Source: Pterobdella sp. o SKG-2022
Taxonomy: Eukaryota; Annelida; Clitellata; Hirudinida; Piscicolidae
Length of the DNA: 64,000 bases
Direction: 5' to 3'
NCBI GenBank assembly: GCA_964035795.1
Contig: OZ038325.1
Coordinates: forward strand, 4,204,537-4,268,536
The notes beneath the pieces were generated by a model. It had not been told where the DNA came from and made no database searches. It worked only from the letters and a program-made list of their open reading frames with translations. A program made the translations under genes and the position numbers. This document shows positions 32,732 to 52,200 of the stretch, piece after piece (the first letter of the stretch is position 1; the number at the start of each line of letters is the position of its first letter).

Positions 32732-34015
32732 TTGAGTGGCAAAATCTTGCACGAGTTTATAATGGATTTTAACTGGCCAGAATTAAAAGAAGAAAAAATA
32801 GAAAAATTTAATAAAAATTGCGATAAAGAAAACTTGGAAAACCCCGATGAAAATAAGACTGAGCTGGTTGACAACTTGAGTCCTATTAATGGAAGTTCAA
32901 ATTCAAATTATTTATTAACAAACAATGAAGAAAACTTGACAGAAACCGAAGAAGAAAATGAAACTGAACTGGTTGACAACTTGAGCACCATTAAGGAAAG
33001 CTCAAATTTAATTAATTCTTCAACAAACAGATCAATTCATTATCAATCAAGCTCTGAGAATTCTCCTAAAATTGAAAGACAAAAACTAAGGAGAAGGTCT
33101 TTGCATGGAGATGTTTCAGAAGGATCTTCCACTGAGTATTTCTTACAAAAAAAAACGCCAAGTAACATCTCACTATCCTATCAAGAAACTTCATCTTTTT
33201 CTTATAACACATCTTTTCATAAGAAATTTTCATCGCCACAAAAATCATCATATGTCAAAAATAAAAGTAATATTAAAAATTCTCATATTTCATACCAGAT
33301 TTTTTATAAAATAATTTTCATTCTTTTGTTAATACCTCTTGTTATTTATTTCATATTTATCTCTTCACTTACAGAACAAAAATCAAATCAATTGAAAACC
33401 ATTGAAGTAGATGAAGTATTTTTAAAGTTAAGATCATCATTCCCCAAACAATCAGATTTTTTTTGGAATGTATTAAACGCCCTTATTGGTTCATTGTTGT
33501 CAAATGAAAACTATAATGGGCCAGCTACATTTCTTCTTGCAGTTGAGCCTGGAGCTGAAACCACAGTTGTCTGCTTTGTTCAACAATTGTCTACCAAACT
33601 TAAATCTATTTTGAATTCGTCTTTTGATATCCTTATAAATATTGATGCTTCAGCTTATAGAAAGGATGAGATGGCAAAAGTTCTAATCCATAATCAAATA
33701 GAGAAAGATTTTAAAAAAGGGAAACTCATAGCAGTAGTTAACCACGTTGAATCTTTAAAGGCAGATGATATAATGATCTTCCATGGGCTTTGTGACACTG
33801 TCTCTGCAAAGTTCAAAAAGACTATCTACTTTTTACTCTACCACATTTCTGAACCCATACCTCCCTTTGACCTCCAATCCAAACTGAGGAATCAGATGCA
33901 TCAAAAATGGGTCATGGAGCTAGGAGAAGATGCCTTTGCCTCTTTACTGACTCGAATTTCTAGTTTTGTTTTGCCATTTACAGTTGAAGAGAATTTTCAA
34001 TGCACTTCGAAATAA
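32732..34015 (+). CDS. TOR1AIP: LAP1/LULL1-like torsin activator (torsin-1A-interacting protein family), intronless
   Basis: The protein is 427 aa in one uninterrupted exon. Residues 1-189 are a charged, Ser/Asn-rich, probably nucleoplasmic or cytosolic tail, with an internal duplication around E-L-V-D-N-L-S (two copies). Residues about 190-213 form a single transmembrane helix (I-I-F-I-L-L-L-I-P-L-V-I-Y-F). Residues 214-427 match the lumenal AAA-like domain of LAP1/LULL1. Examples are F-L-L-A-V-E-P-G-A-E, the V-N-H-V-E-S-L segment, I-M-I-F-H-G-L-C-D, and the terminal L-T-R-I-S-S-F-V-L-P followed by a late Cys. In this family the lumenal domain lacks ATP binding and supplies an arginine finger that activates torsin ATPases. 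The Arg in T-R-I-S is the candidate here by position. The protein would reside in the inner nuclear membrane or ER. Every neighbouring gene is intron-rich, so the single exon is notable. It converges with the next gene. Confidence 0.82.
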   Translation: MSGKILHEFIMDFNWPELKEEKIEKFNKNCDKENLENPDENKTELVDNLSPINGSSNSNYLLTNNEENLTETEEENETELVDNLSTIKESSNLINSSTNRSIHYQSSSENSPKIERQKLRRRSLHGDVSEGSSTEYFLQKKTPSNISLSYQETSSFSYNTSFHKKFSSPQKSSYVKNKSNIKNSHISYQIFYKIIFILLLIPLVIYFIFISSLTEQKSNQLKTIEVDEVFLKLRSSFPKQSDFFWNVLNALIGSLLSNENYNGPATFLLAVEPGAETTVVCFVQQLSTKLKSILNSSFDILINIDASAYRKDEMAKVLIHNQIEKDFKKGKLIAVVNHVESLKADDIMIFHGLCDTVSAKFKKTIYFLLYHISEPIPPFDLQSKLRNQMHQKWVMELGEDAFASLLTRISSFVLPFTVEENFQCTSK

Positions 34016-34573
34016 GGCTTAGGTAATTTCATACTGTTTAATTGAAACCTAATTAATCAATTCAATAGTTTCATTATTAAGTATTAATGAGTAATTATAC
34101 AAATTTTAGTTAAATTAATGGTCATATCAGTAATTATCAGCATTATGAGTTTTGATAAGGGTTGTTTCTTTAAATATTCAGCACAGTTGAGTCATGTGTA
34201 GATACTGCATATTTAAAGATTTTGACGTTTAATGGTAATCATTTGGGTTTAACAATAACACCATCAGTAGATTAAAATTTATTACTAAAATTAAATGGGT
34301 AGTTTTCATTAATCTTTTCAATAAATTTTTGCGTTTTTATTTTTATTTTCTGTCATTTAAAAATGTTGCAAACAATTTTGAATAAAATTTGTTCAAAATG
34401 CTTTATTTTAATGAATTACAAGAATTTTAATATCTTGAGTTAATTTTAATGGTTTAGAAAGCTTGGATGTATACTAAATACTATCATTATTTTTTCTATC
34501 AACTTGAATAGATTTAACGAAGAACACTGCAAGACTATTTCTAAGAATGTTATAAATTTTCAGCTCATCAAGT
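34016..34573. other. Tail-to-tail intergenic region
   Basis: About 560 bases separate two convergent stop codons. AATAAA at 34320-34325 could serve the + strand LAP1-like gene. TTTATT near 34402 (AATAAA on the minus strand) could serve the gene on the other side. No other feature is seen. Confidence 0.5.
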
Positions 34574-37500
34574 CTATTTTGACGTCGTCTCTGCTTGAAA
34601 CTTTTTTTTGCGAAAAAAGCAGCACTTTTTGGATTTTACTGGAGTATCCTCATTTGGTTTGTTTGAGCTTTGTTTTTGAGGATTCTCATTTGGTTTGTTC
34701 AAGTTTTGTTTTTGAATGCAACTCTGAACACACGGGTCCATGTGATATTCTGGTATTTCTGACTTCGAACTACCATTATTTTTCGGCATTTCCGATTTGA
34801 ATTCATAATTCATTTGATTTTTGCTATTTTCTAAAGCAAAATTACAATTACTCAAAAAAGAGTCTACAACAGGTAGAGTGGTGATAAAGTCTTTGAACTT
34901 CTTAGGCATTATCGGATGTAATCTTGCCAATGTTTTTAAACGTTCTAACGAATCAAACTCGTCAAAATTTTTGTCGACTGATTTTCTACGTTTTCTATTT
35001 TTTCTTGTTTTTGATTTGTATAATTCTTCTTCACTGCTATCATCACTTGAATCTCTACGTTTCTTTTTCAAATGCTTGTAAATGTAGTCACATTGGTGAC
35101 GAAACTTTTTTACATCAGGATTTTGGCTGAAATCTTGAAAGCTTGAAGGTTTAGCATTAAATGAACCCCAAGAATTCGAGAAGTAAAATGGATGAAAAGA
35201 TTTTGATTGATATTGCGTTTTTTCGTTGTAAAACGGGTGTTGGTTCAATTGCTGTGGTGTCAGTGTTTGTTGTGCTAGTTGGTGCAGTTGGTTTTGAGCT
35301 TTTAATAAAGGACGCGGAGGTTGTTGCTGTTGTGAGTGGTATGGCGGTTGTAGTGTGTTTTGTTGAAAGAGTGTTTGATGTTGAAGTTCTGCTTGCAAAC
35401 TAACAGGTCTAAAATTTTTCTTTTTTTGATGACGTTTCTCCGCTTTTTTATATGATTTTTTTTTATCATTGAAATTCAAAACGATAGGGCTTTTGTGGAG
35501 CTTTTTAGAAGTGAAATGGGGCTTTTCTTGAACATCTGGATGAAACTGTCTCCAATCTTGAGGGCCAGCTTTTCGCTGAAGAACTTTGGCCATAGAATTA
35601 ATTTCAGCTATCATGGAACTGCAAGACGCGGTGGAGCAGGGTTGTTTCCGGCACACTGTAAAGTTTTCACCCGCTAAAATTTTTTTCATCGTGTCTTCAC
35701 ATTCAATTAAAACTTTTCTCCTATTTTTCGTTTTCGAATCATAAGCTACTTCAACTCTTTTATAGGGTAGGTTGCTTATCTCTTTTTCAATATTTTCAAG
35801 TTCTTGATTCTCATGATTATTTTCAATTTTTGACGTCATATTAGAGCCACTAGGAAGACTGTCTTCTTTATTTTCAGGAGAAGAATTAGCTGTCTTTTCT
35901 TGATTAAGATTGGTTTCTACAGTGTCAGATGCCGGTCCAGAATTCTTCTCATCGTTTGGTAGGTGTTTTAAAACTTTTTCTGTTTTTTGGTCCTTGTTTA
36001 AGAACTTTTTGTCAATCTCCACAATTTTCACTACGGCTTCTTCGGGGCCTGAGTTGTCGATCATATAAGCCGTCCCTAAATCACTAAAGGCTTTTTTTAG
36101 TTTGTTAACATCGTTTGACACCATTATACAAGCTTCATCTTTCGTTCCAATGTTTTTATAAAACAATTCGTTTTTTCTTTTTTTCTCATTGGTGATAGAA
36201 TTTTTTTGAACCGATACAAAGCATGGTGGGAGGTGCTGGGATGAATGGGGTGGAAGAGAATGGGAAACTCTACGGGGTTCTGAAAACAAAGTGTAACATG
36301 AAGGGAGCTGGGAAAAACATTCACTTGAGCAACTGCATGGAGGTCTATTGCATGGTTTGTTTGCAAAGAGCTTGGAATCTAAACATTTTCTATTATTTCT
36401 TTTTGCTTTTAATGCATACAATTCTTCACAGCATGGACTTAGATCTTCTAGTAATTTTTTTTCTCTTTCTTTTAATAAACGTTCTTTTTCTTTTTTTTTT
36501 TCTACCTTGAATGCAGAATATTAATTTTAAGTTTCAATTTAAAAAAATTTTTGAAAATGCTAGTGTAAAAATATTTACTATTCCGTATAGGAATCGGTTT
36601 TCAATGTTCAGAATCAAATTATTTCTTTCTATCTCATTGTAACACTTGCTCATTTTGCCAGCTTTGCCATCTTTAAAAAAATAATTCAAAAATAAAATAA
36701 TAAAATCATGATTCAATTATATATCAACTAAACTGAAAAAAAAATAATCATTGAATCAACTTTCAAATATAAAAACAACTCACCATCACGGCTTTTCTCC
36801 ATCTCCTTGAAAGCCATTTCAATTTCATGGTCTTCCTTTCTTTTGTCCGAAATGGCTTTTCTCATGGCTGATATAAGAATCATACGTTTACAGTGAGCCT
36901 GGTTTTCAAACTTGTTTATGAACTCCAACATTTTGCAGTTTGTATCCTTTCCACCTTCGTCTTCTTCCTCATCATTATCGTCGTTTTCATCAAAAAAAGT
37001 GTTTTTCTTTCTATATTGATTTTTTTTATCTCTCCACTGATCTTTAGCAAAAAAACATTCATCTCTTATTCTTCTGAATTTGGCACTTTCTCCCCGATAA
37101 TCTTCAAGATCATCTATTTCATCATCAGAGTACACCGCACTTTTTTCCCAAAAGCTTCTTATTTTCTTATTTTTTTTATAAGTACCCATTTGATGAGGTT
37201 TTTTAGACACAAGTAACAGATCGATTTCATTTTCAATCATCTTTCGTAATACATTTCTATCGACTTGCTCGCCACTGTTGTCTTCAAAAGGAGCTATCTG
37301 TGAAACTTCGTTCAGAGTATCCAGTTTTGGTGCATCGAAAATTGGTTGCTTTTCCAGTTTCAACTTTTTGGGATCTTGAGTTGTAAAAGGATCCCAAGTT
37401 TGGTTATTGATTTTATTATAAATCGGTTGATTGATAGGTGGTTGTTGTGGAAAAGCTGAAAATGTTTGGTTACTAGGGTATTGAAATGGTTGGAAAGGAG

Positions 37501-38122
37501 AAACCTCACTAGGTGCTTGATTATTTATAAGAGTGTTTTGGAAATGATCGATTGTCGTAGTGAGATGATTAAGTTGTTTTGGAGTACTGAAAAAATTTGG
37601 TTGAAAAGAAGAATGAGAAGGGTATGTATTAGGCTGTTGAGAAAAATTTACTGGATTTGATAAAAGACTGTTTGGTGGAGAAGGAAGGTCAAGAGTGTTT
37701 GATGTGAGATTGTTTTTTAGTTTGTTGTACATAAGTGCTTGCATGTTTTGATTAGGGTATGAGTTAAAAGCTTGGTGAAAGGGGTGGCTTTGATTACTAA
37801 GCATTTGAGCGCATGAATGCTGTAGTAGAGGGTTGCAATACCAAGGGAAGTGAGAAAGTTTCGACCTTTTCATAAAAGGTGGTCGTTTTTTAAAATTGTT
37901 CAAAGTTAGGTTCTTTTGAGATTTATTCAACGGAACAATAATTTTAGGAGGAGTATAACCGGTAGATTTATGGTTAGGGCATTTTCTCACAGTAGGCAAA
38001 ACCACAGCTGCTATTGGGCCATGCGAGCTTAAGTCCCGTACCGCCACCCCACCACAAGTGTTTGGCCCCAGAGCATCCAGGCCTTCGTGCTTCCTTATGG
38101 CTATTGATGTTAAGTTGCCCAT
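34574..38122 (-). CDS. Uncharacterised 1120-aa protein with N-myristoylation motif, three exons
   Basis: I do not recognise this protein. Exons are 38122-36784, 36670-36579 and 36505-34574. Phases 1 and 0 agree, the donors are GTGAGT and GTAAAT, and the total is 1121 codons including the stop. The chosen start gives M-G-N-L-T-S, a good N-myristoylation consensus. The following H-E-G-L-D-A-L-G-P-N-T-C-G-G-V-A-V-R-D-L block looks folded and conserved-like. Residues about 100-300 are Asn/Gln/Pro/Ser-rich. The middle, across exons 1-3, is charged and probably coiled-coil (acidic E/D runs, then K-K-K-K-E-K-E-R-L-L-K-E-R-E-K). A Cys/Pro segment with C-N-R-P-P-C-S-C-S-S-E-C follows. The C-terminal half has a Gln-rich stretch, basic runs and K-K-C-C-F-F-R-K-K-K near the end. 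The gene is head-to-head with the IgLON gene, 661 bases apart. A scaffold-like role at a membrane is a guess only. Confidence 0.7.
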
Positions 38123-38783
38123 TTGATAATCTGTGAAGAGGGCTGTGTGGATAATTGAAAGTATATAACTTTTTATTTGAATCAAATGCTTTCAACTACT
38201 TATTAATTAAAAAGTGAGATTTACAATACGTAATAGACTCATCGCCAAACTCCCATGAGTCTTAAACAAGCCAATTGGAATTCTTATTTGGTCCTATAAA
38301 AATTTAATGCTTTTTGAAGTTTTATCAAAAATATTTTTTTTTGTTCATATTTTCTAGTTTAACTTCCAACTCATTTTTTAGCTCAACTGAAATCTATAAT
38401 ATAAATTTATATTTTTGCTTTTGGAAATAAGTTTAGCATGAGAATTCGATGAAAAAAAGATGCTTTGAAAAATTACTTTCTAAAGAAGATATTTATTGAA
38501 TGCTTCATTCCAAACAAAATTTTCTATTTATTTTCATATTTTTCTGATTTTATATTTTAAAAATTTATTTATTTGATGAATAAATAAATTTTGTCAATTA
38601 TCAATTCGAATTTATTGGTTCAATTATTTATTTATTTTAATTAATGACGCTAGTTTAAAAATTATTTTCAAACTAAGTGCTACGAAAGTTATAGCAATAC
38701 AGGTGAAAAAGTACACCTTTGAAAAACGATAATAAACAAAATTTTTGATATTTTTCTTTTTTGAATGCCTAAAAGTTATTATA
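38123..38783. other. Divergent (possible bidirectional) promoter region
   Basis: This 661-base AT-rich interval lies between the start codons of two divergently oriented genes, the uncharacterised protein (-) and the IgLON-like protein (+). Both 5' UTRs and promoters must fit here unless further upstream non-coding exons exist. No recognisable core element is visible. Confidence 0.45.
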
Positions 38784-45331
<6,548 letters not shown>

Positions 45332-46207
45332 TGATGAAATAAAATTTTTTTATTATATTTGTTTATAAAATGTGTATATTCATAAATTTTTTTGAAAATA
45401 GTTTCAAATTTTCAAGAATAGTTTCAGATAAGATTAAGTATAGCTGTTCAATTTTATTTCAAGATATTTAGATCTTTTACATTTCTATTTGCATAAATAA
45501 ATTGGTTTTGAAACTATTCTCATACTATATTCTTCGATAACCTTTCTCTATTCAATTTTTAGTTTTAATTTTCATGAAAATAAAAAATTTTGATAATAGT
45601 GAATTTTTATGATATTTTCCAAATTAAAAAGCAATCTTGAAAGTTATTGAATTAAAATAACAGCCCATCCCTACGCACAAAAAAAGACATTCTCCATTTT
45701 TACCAAATGCGATTTTTGAAGCCATAGTTTTCTTCGAAACTGTAGTATTTCGTAACGTCATTTTAGTCGGCAGTTTCAAATGTGATCTAAAATTATAAAA
45801 CCTTGTATATTTGTACAGAATTTGTAACAAAGTCAGAAATATTCTCGACGTAGAGTTATGGTCGGATGCTTAAACGTCAAAAGCGAAAAAATAATTAAAA
45901 TTTGAATAAAATGTGAGAAATAATTTAAAAAAACGATTTTAACGTAAACGCATTGGCCCGGTTACACCTGGAGTAAATAAACTTTCCATTAGCTGCCTTA
46001 TTAAATCTCCCTTAATTGATCGAAAACATCAGGAAAAGTTTTTGTTAAAAAAAATAAGTTCATGTAAAATTACTTAAAGTGTAAATTTTTGTACATAGAA
46101 AAAATATCCACGTACATTCGGATTTCCAGCTTTAACTTTTCTATCTCATTCTGATACAACCATAAGCTAGTCAAAATTTTTTGCAAGTAGCTATCCAAAG
46201 CCAAAAT
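45332..46207. other. IgLON to GIGYF intergenic region
   Basis: About 880 bases separate the IgLON stop from the GIGYF start codon on the same strand. It should contain the IgLON 3' UTR and the GIGYF promoter. No distinct element is visible. Confidence 0.45.
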
Positions 46208-49200
46208 ATGGCCGATACCTTAAAATTCGGTCCTGAATGGTTAGCTTTTGACATTTCTTTTTTCCAATACATTATGTAATATTATTTAGTTATTAGGTGC
46301 AAGTATTATAATTTAAAGACTTTATTATTATTATTTTTAAATGGAAAAACACATTTTCTTGTTAGAACACAAATTGACTAGAGTTTCATATTGAAAAATA
46401 TCTACAAAAGAATATAATAAAATGCAAAAGCTAGATTACCTTAAATTTTAATACTCATCATACTTCTAAAACACCCATCATATATCATTCATCAACTTTT
46501 ATGCTCTGCCTTTATTAATTTATCCTCATTTCATAATTATTCATATTAGTTATATTTATAAATTTTAAATCAAGTTAAATATACATTTTTTTTAATTTCA
46601 GTAAATTGTAAATAATTTTTCTAAGAATATTTTTATAAAAAAGGCAATGTTGGATACTTTTTTTATATTCAACTAAAATTTTTGACAAATTCAACTTTGT
46701 CATAATTCATTAGTACCTAATAAATTATTTTACAAAATTTTTTAAAAATTGATACATGATGTCTCTGAAGTTGATAAATTTAAATTAACACAAAAAACTT
46801 TGCATACACAAATATTTAAAATAAATAGTAATGGTGTATTAATCTACATGTTTCATTAAAATAAACCCTAATTTAATTATAATTAACATCCAAAAATTAA
46901 AATATGATTTCCAAAATGCACAGAAGTATAAAAAATGGATGCCTAATATAATCGCATACAAACCTGGCAGGCTACGTAACCTTTCAGATCACAGTCATTG
47001 TCGATCTCAATCACCCACCCTACCCACTGGCAGGTCAGTTTTATTATTTTTTATTATTTCATTAATATCTAAAACACTTTTTCATTATTATTTAGATACT
47101 TCTTGATGAATTGAAACATCTAGTCAATATCATGAAAATTAGCCATGCATATATATTGAAATATTTAGTCTTTTACCAATTTTAAATAACAAAAAACAAG
47201 TTTTAAATATGTATTCAGTAAATTTCAAGCATATAAAAATACATTCAAAAGAACTTTTTAGAGACATCTTATGTATGTTTTGTATAGCAATTAAACTTTG
47301 AAAGCATCAATTGAGGATTCATACATTTATCTAATGTTTTATGATAAAGCTATACTTATCGAAAATTATAGCTTTTCTTTTAGATAAATGTATGAATCCT
47401 CAATCGATGCTTTCAAAGTTTAATTGCTATACAAAAGAACTAAAAATTAAAATTGAAAACATGCAGGAAAATATCCATTGATTACATTTACATTGCTTAA
47501 TTGTTTTTTCAAGCGTCTAATGTGGAATTTGCACTATTGAGTTCACTTGTTTCATTTTATACATTTGTTTGTTGCTTTGTGTTTTTATTTTTCAACTAAA
47601 GTTATATGTGTTTAATTGTTATAAATTTATGCTACTAATTATATTCTTGTGTGTTCTTAATCTTATCTGATCAAAAAATTTATTGTCATTTCATTATTAT
47701 TATTATTTCTTATTAATGATAATTTTCACATATCATAATTTATTATTATTTCAATTTCTATAAAACAAAATCTATAATTATAATAGCAACATCAATGATG
47801 CTCCTCCCACCATCATCATAATTTGTTATAATCAGCATCTTATGTTTTTCATAAAAAAACAAAAAAATTGTTTGAAATATTACTATCTATGTTATTCTGA
47901 TGTTTTTATCATCACTTGAAAGCATTGGTTGATTATATTGATCACTTATGAACTATTCATAAGCCTGAATGGTTCAACTGTGTGTTTATCAAGTTACATC
48001 TATTATTGCTGTGATTATTAATTTCCATTCATCTTAATACTAATAATATTATTTTTAAGTTTTTGTCATTTATTTTTGATCATTCCAAAATTTTTGTTTT
48101 TTTGTGTTTCAGTTTCACTTATGTGATCAAATATTTTGAAATAATTTAAATCATAATATCTGCTATAAACATATACAAACACACACACACAAAAGTGCAT
48201 ATAAAATGTATAAATAAAACAGTCAAGTACAGATGCAAGCATTACATATCATCAAACTCAGATCATGTAAAACTGATTACAGCTCAACATTTTGACTAAT
48301 AATATGTGAAAATGCAGTATGGTCATTTTTTGTGTTTATTTGCCTTTCACATTAGTTTAATTCATAAAGCATTGTTCAAATTAACTCTGACTTCTATTAA
48401 TTAGATATATGTGATTCTGTTTTTTTTTAAGTTCAAAACTGAGACATGGTTTAAATTCATTTATTTTTGAAAATTTTTTCGTAAGTTCAACCTCAAGACA
48501 TCAGTGTCTCTTATACTTTTTATTATATAATCACAAAATTGCTGCATTTACCTTTCACTCTTGTATCACATTTACTCATTTGAAGGCTAAATACACTGAC
48601 ATTCTGAGGTGTATCTTCTTGTATATATATATTCATATTATTATTGTATATATATCTTTTATGGTTGTATTGATGTGTATTTAAATCTTCAGCTAGTTGA
48701 TGTATGTAGATGATGGTTTCTTTGTAAATATTCCCTAATAATTTTTTTTGTCTTATTTTAAAGTTTTTTTTTTTAATTTATTAAATAGATTTTTTTTTTC
48801 TACTTTGAAGCCCTTCACCCATTGCTGTTTTTTCAATTGATTTACATCTGCCCCTTCTCCTTTGAATGGGGGAAATGATAATATTTCATAGGGGTAGAAA
48901 CTTTATATGTATTTGTTTTCCACAATGAAAATGGTTGAATAAAGTGCATGCATCCACATATCGCTAATGTTCCACCACATATAACATTGTAAATTTTGGA
49001 CTATTTATATCCACACTTCTCTCATATACTATTAAATTATTTTTATGTTCAAAATAATTAAACAAAATACAAAGATACAAACACACTCCAAAAATGGAAA
49101 CAGGTTTAAGTTGGCAGAGCACCGATACTCAAAAGAGGAGATGTTATCGATGTTCAAAGTGTCAACAGGCATGCCTTTATCTGATGTCACCACCCACAAG

Positions 49201-52200
49201 ATATTTTCACCTGAGTGTCAACCACCTCTCAACTCACAACCAATCACTGAAGCTGAACAGGTTCTTATGACATATTACTATAACATTTCATCATCTTATA
49301 AAAACTATTTCTAAACGCAACATTACAAACTGGTATCATTGTAATATTATTTGATGTTTTTATTGCTCATTTATATCATCAATGATACTAATTGTTATCT
49401 AAAAAAATTATTATTATTTGTTTATCGTCTTTTGTCTCATAGCTTGAGGTTAGGCAGTATTATTATCACCACATCAAAACCATCGCCAAACTATACAATC
49501 TTCTAAAACCTAGTATCACAATTATTCTAATGATTATAATCACCATCACTTTTTGACCAACCTTTGCACAGAAGTTAATAATGCAGTTGGCAGAGCCTAC
49601 AAGCATCACATATCCATCCACCCATCGTTCATCCACTTCTCTCCGAAGCCATCCTGCACGTATTCTTGACGGATCTGCCCGAAAAAGTAGGTTTCTTTAT
49701 GTCATTCAATAACCACATCATTACTACCCTCTCATTTCTATTGCCCTGCTTATGTTGCCTGGTGCATAAAACATTAATATTAAAAAACTATGGACATAAA
49801 TACAGGTATGAAATTGTTGAATACCTAAGTTTATGTAACATACTTGAATATGTCATTTAACTCACTGAACAGTGTGTGGAAGTGGCAGATTGGATCCAGT
49901 CTTTTATAAGAGTGCAGGCAATGATGATGACTACCGAGGTCGGCATGCCAGAGATTCATGGGATGATAGGTTGGTGTCTGTATTTGTTTATCTTTGTTTT
50001 TTTTATTTATTTGTGTTTTTCATTTTATGTTTGTTTGAGTATATTTTTTCATTAATAATCTATCTTAGTGTTGCTCATCTCAACTTTGGTATAAACCTAA
50101 TGACATCTGTACTAAACTGCAAAATCTTTGTGCTCGTTTCACATAAGCACACACAAACAAATTCAAACACGCAAAATCCCACACACAGCTTCAGGAGTAG
50201 GAATGGCTTGATGACGACTCAACGTAGTTATGACGAGGGTTGGAGATCAAGAAGGGTGGTGTCTAATGAGGAACAATCATGGAGAAAACACCCCATTAAG
50301 TCTGGTGAGTTAAGATCTATTTAGTAGTTTGCTTTATTGTTATAAACACTCACACATACAAACATCATAAAACCACATCAACACCCATCTCAAAAATACA
50401 GTGAGTAAAAGCTGGAGAGAGCCTTGGGATAAAGAGAGGGGAGGCAGGGATGAGAATTTCAAGAGTACTCACAGAACCTTCAGTTCACATAATTATGATG
50501 AAGATGCTGGTATGTGTGTGTGTGTGTGTGTTTGTTATGTATGTGTCTTATTATTTCAGTGGAATGTTTTGTAGCTTTATAGAACTATGTATTTTTATGA
50601 ATCATATGTGTAGGTTTGTATGTAAGTATGTGTAAGTTATTTGAAAAATTAATTGGATGTTCATTGATATGTATTAACCGACTGTGATAGAACTGCCAGA
50701 ATGGAGCACAGATGACACTAATGACGTAGGTACTTTTGATGCTTCTGGAGCTTTTATGTCCATCAAGGTTTGGTTCTGTGTTAAAGTGTTTTTTTACGTG
50801 TTCATATAGATTTTCTTTAGGTGTTTGTTTTTTAGTATTAATTGGAAATTTCGGTTTTCAAAATCTGGTAGTATCTAAAAAGATATACTAATTTTTTACG
50901 AAAAATTAAATTTTCTTAGACTTCGAATTTATGGTTATAATTTTTCTCAATAAATAAACGTATCTACAAAAATGGAGAAATCGAACTTTATTTTTATTGC
51001 TTATTAACTTTCATTAACTTTGTAAAGGTTATTCATAGAATCATAATTCAGTGTTTTTTATAGTTATTTATGGGTTTATCTATAACCTCCAAAAATAATA
51101 TCCCAACATATAATAATGATCGACCGATATTGTGTTAGATAATTATTTCTATCACTTCAATTTTTTCGTTATATATTCTTGCAGATAAAAATGAATTGTT
51201 TGTAAATTAAAAAATTCATTTAGCTGCATTTTTATTTTGTTATTCAAAGTCATGAAACACGTGCTATATGGTGGAAGCAAGGGCATTCTCCATCATGCAC
51301 TTCTGCTCCAACAAATTTTTCATGAATGCACAAAAAAATGCAATGGCCCTCAGTCTCCAGCAGCTCTTGAATGGACAGAGGGTGCTAAGAATGCCTGGGA
51401 GGTCTTTTTCTTTTGGTAGTTTTAATATTGGATCATTAAATGGGAAGAGAATGGAGTTGTGTGAAGAGTTGTTGAGAAGAGAAGTTGGTATTTGCTGTAT
51501 CCAAGAAGTGAGGTGGAGAAGCATGGGCTTAAAGTTTGTAGGTAGTTTAGATAGGAGGTTTAAACTAAGGTGGTCTGGTAATGAAGGTAAGATAGGTGGT
51601 GTAGGAATATGAGTTAGAGAGGATTTATGTATGAATGTTGTGAAAATAAATAGGATATCAGATAGGGTAATGGTAGTGGTAATTACTTTTGGGGAAAAGG
51701 TAGTAAGAATTTTTTGCTTTCATGCCCACAATAGAAGATCGATGATTGAAAAGGAGAACTTTTATGAGGAGATGGCAAGAGGGTGTGAAATGGAAAATGA
51801 AAATGAAGTTTTGATTTGCTTAAAAGACTTTAATCAACACATTGACGAAAAGGTCAATGGGTTTGAAGGTGTTCATGGAGGTTTTGGAATAGGCAAAAGA
51901 AACTTGGAGGGTAGATTGCTTTTAGAATTTTGTGTTGAAAAGGGTATGTGTGTGGGTAATAGTTGGTTTAAAAAGAAGGATAATAGGAAGGTTACTTTTA
52001 ATGAAAGGTGTTTGGGACATAAATAGATTTTTATTGATAAAAGGTAGTCTGATAAAATTTTTGAATGATGTGAGGGCATTGAAAGTAAGCTTCAACACAA
52101 ACTATTGAAGGTGGTTTTAGATGGAAGATGGATTAGGAAAATCCAAAAAAGCCATGCCGAAAAAGTATCTCACCCAAAAGTATGGAAGCTTTTGAATGAT

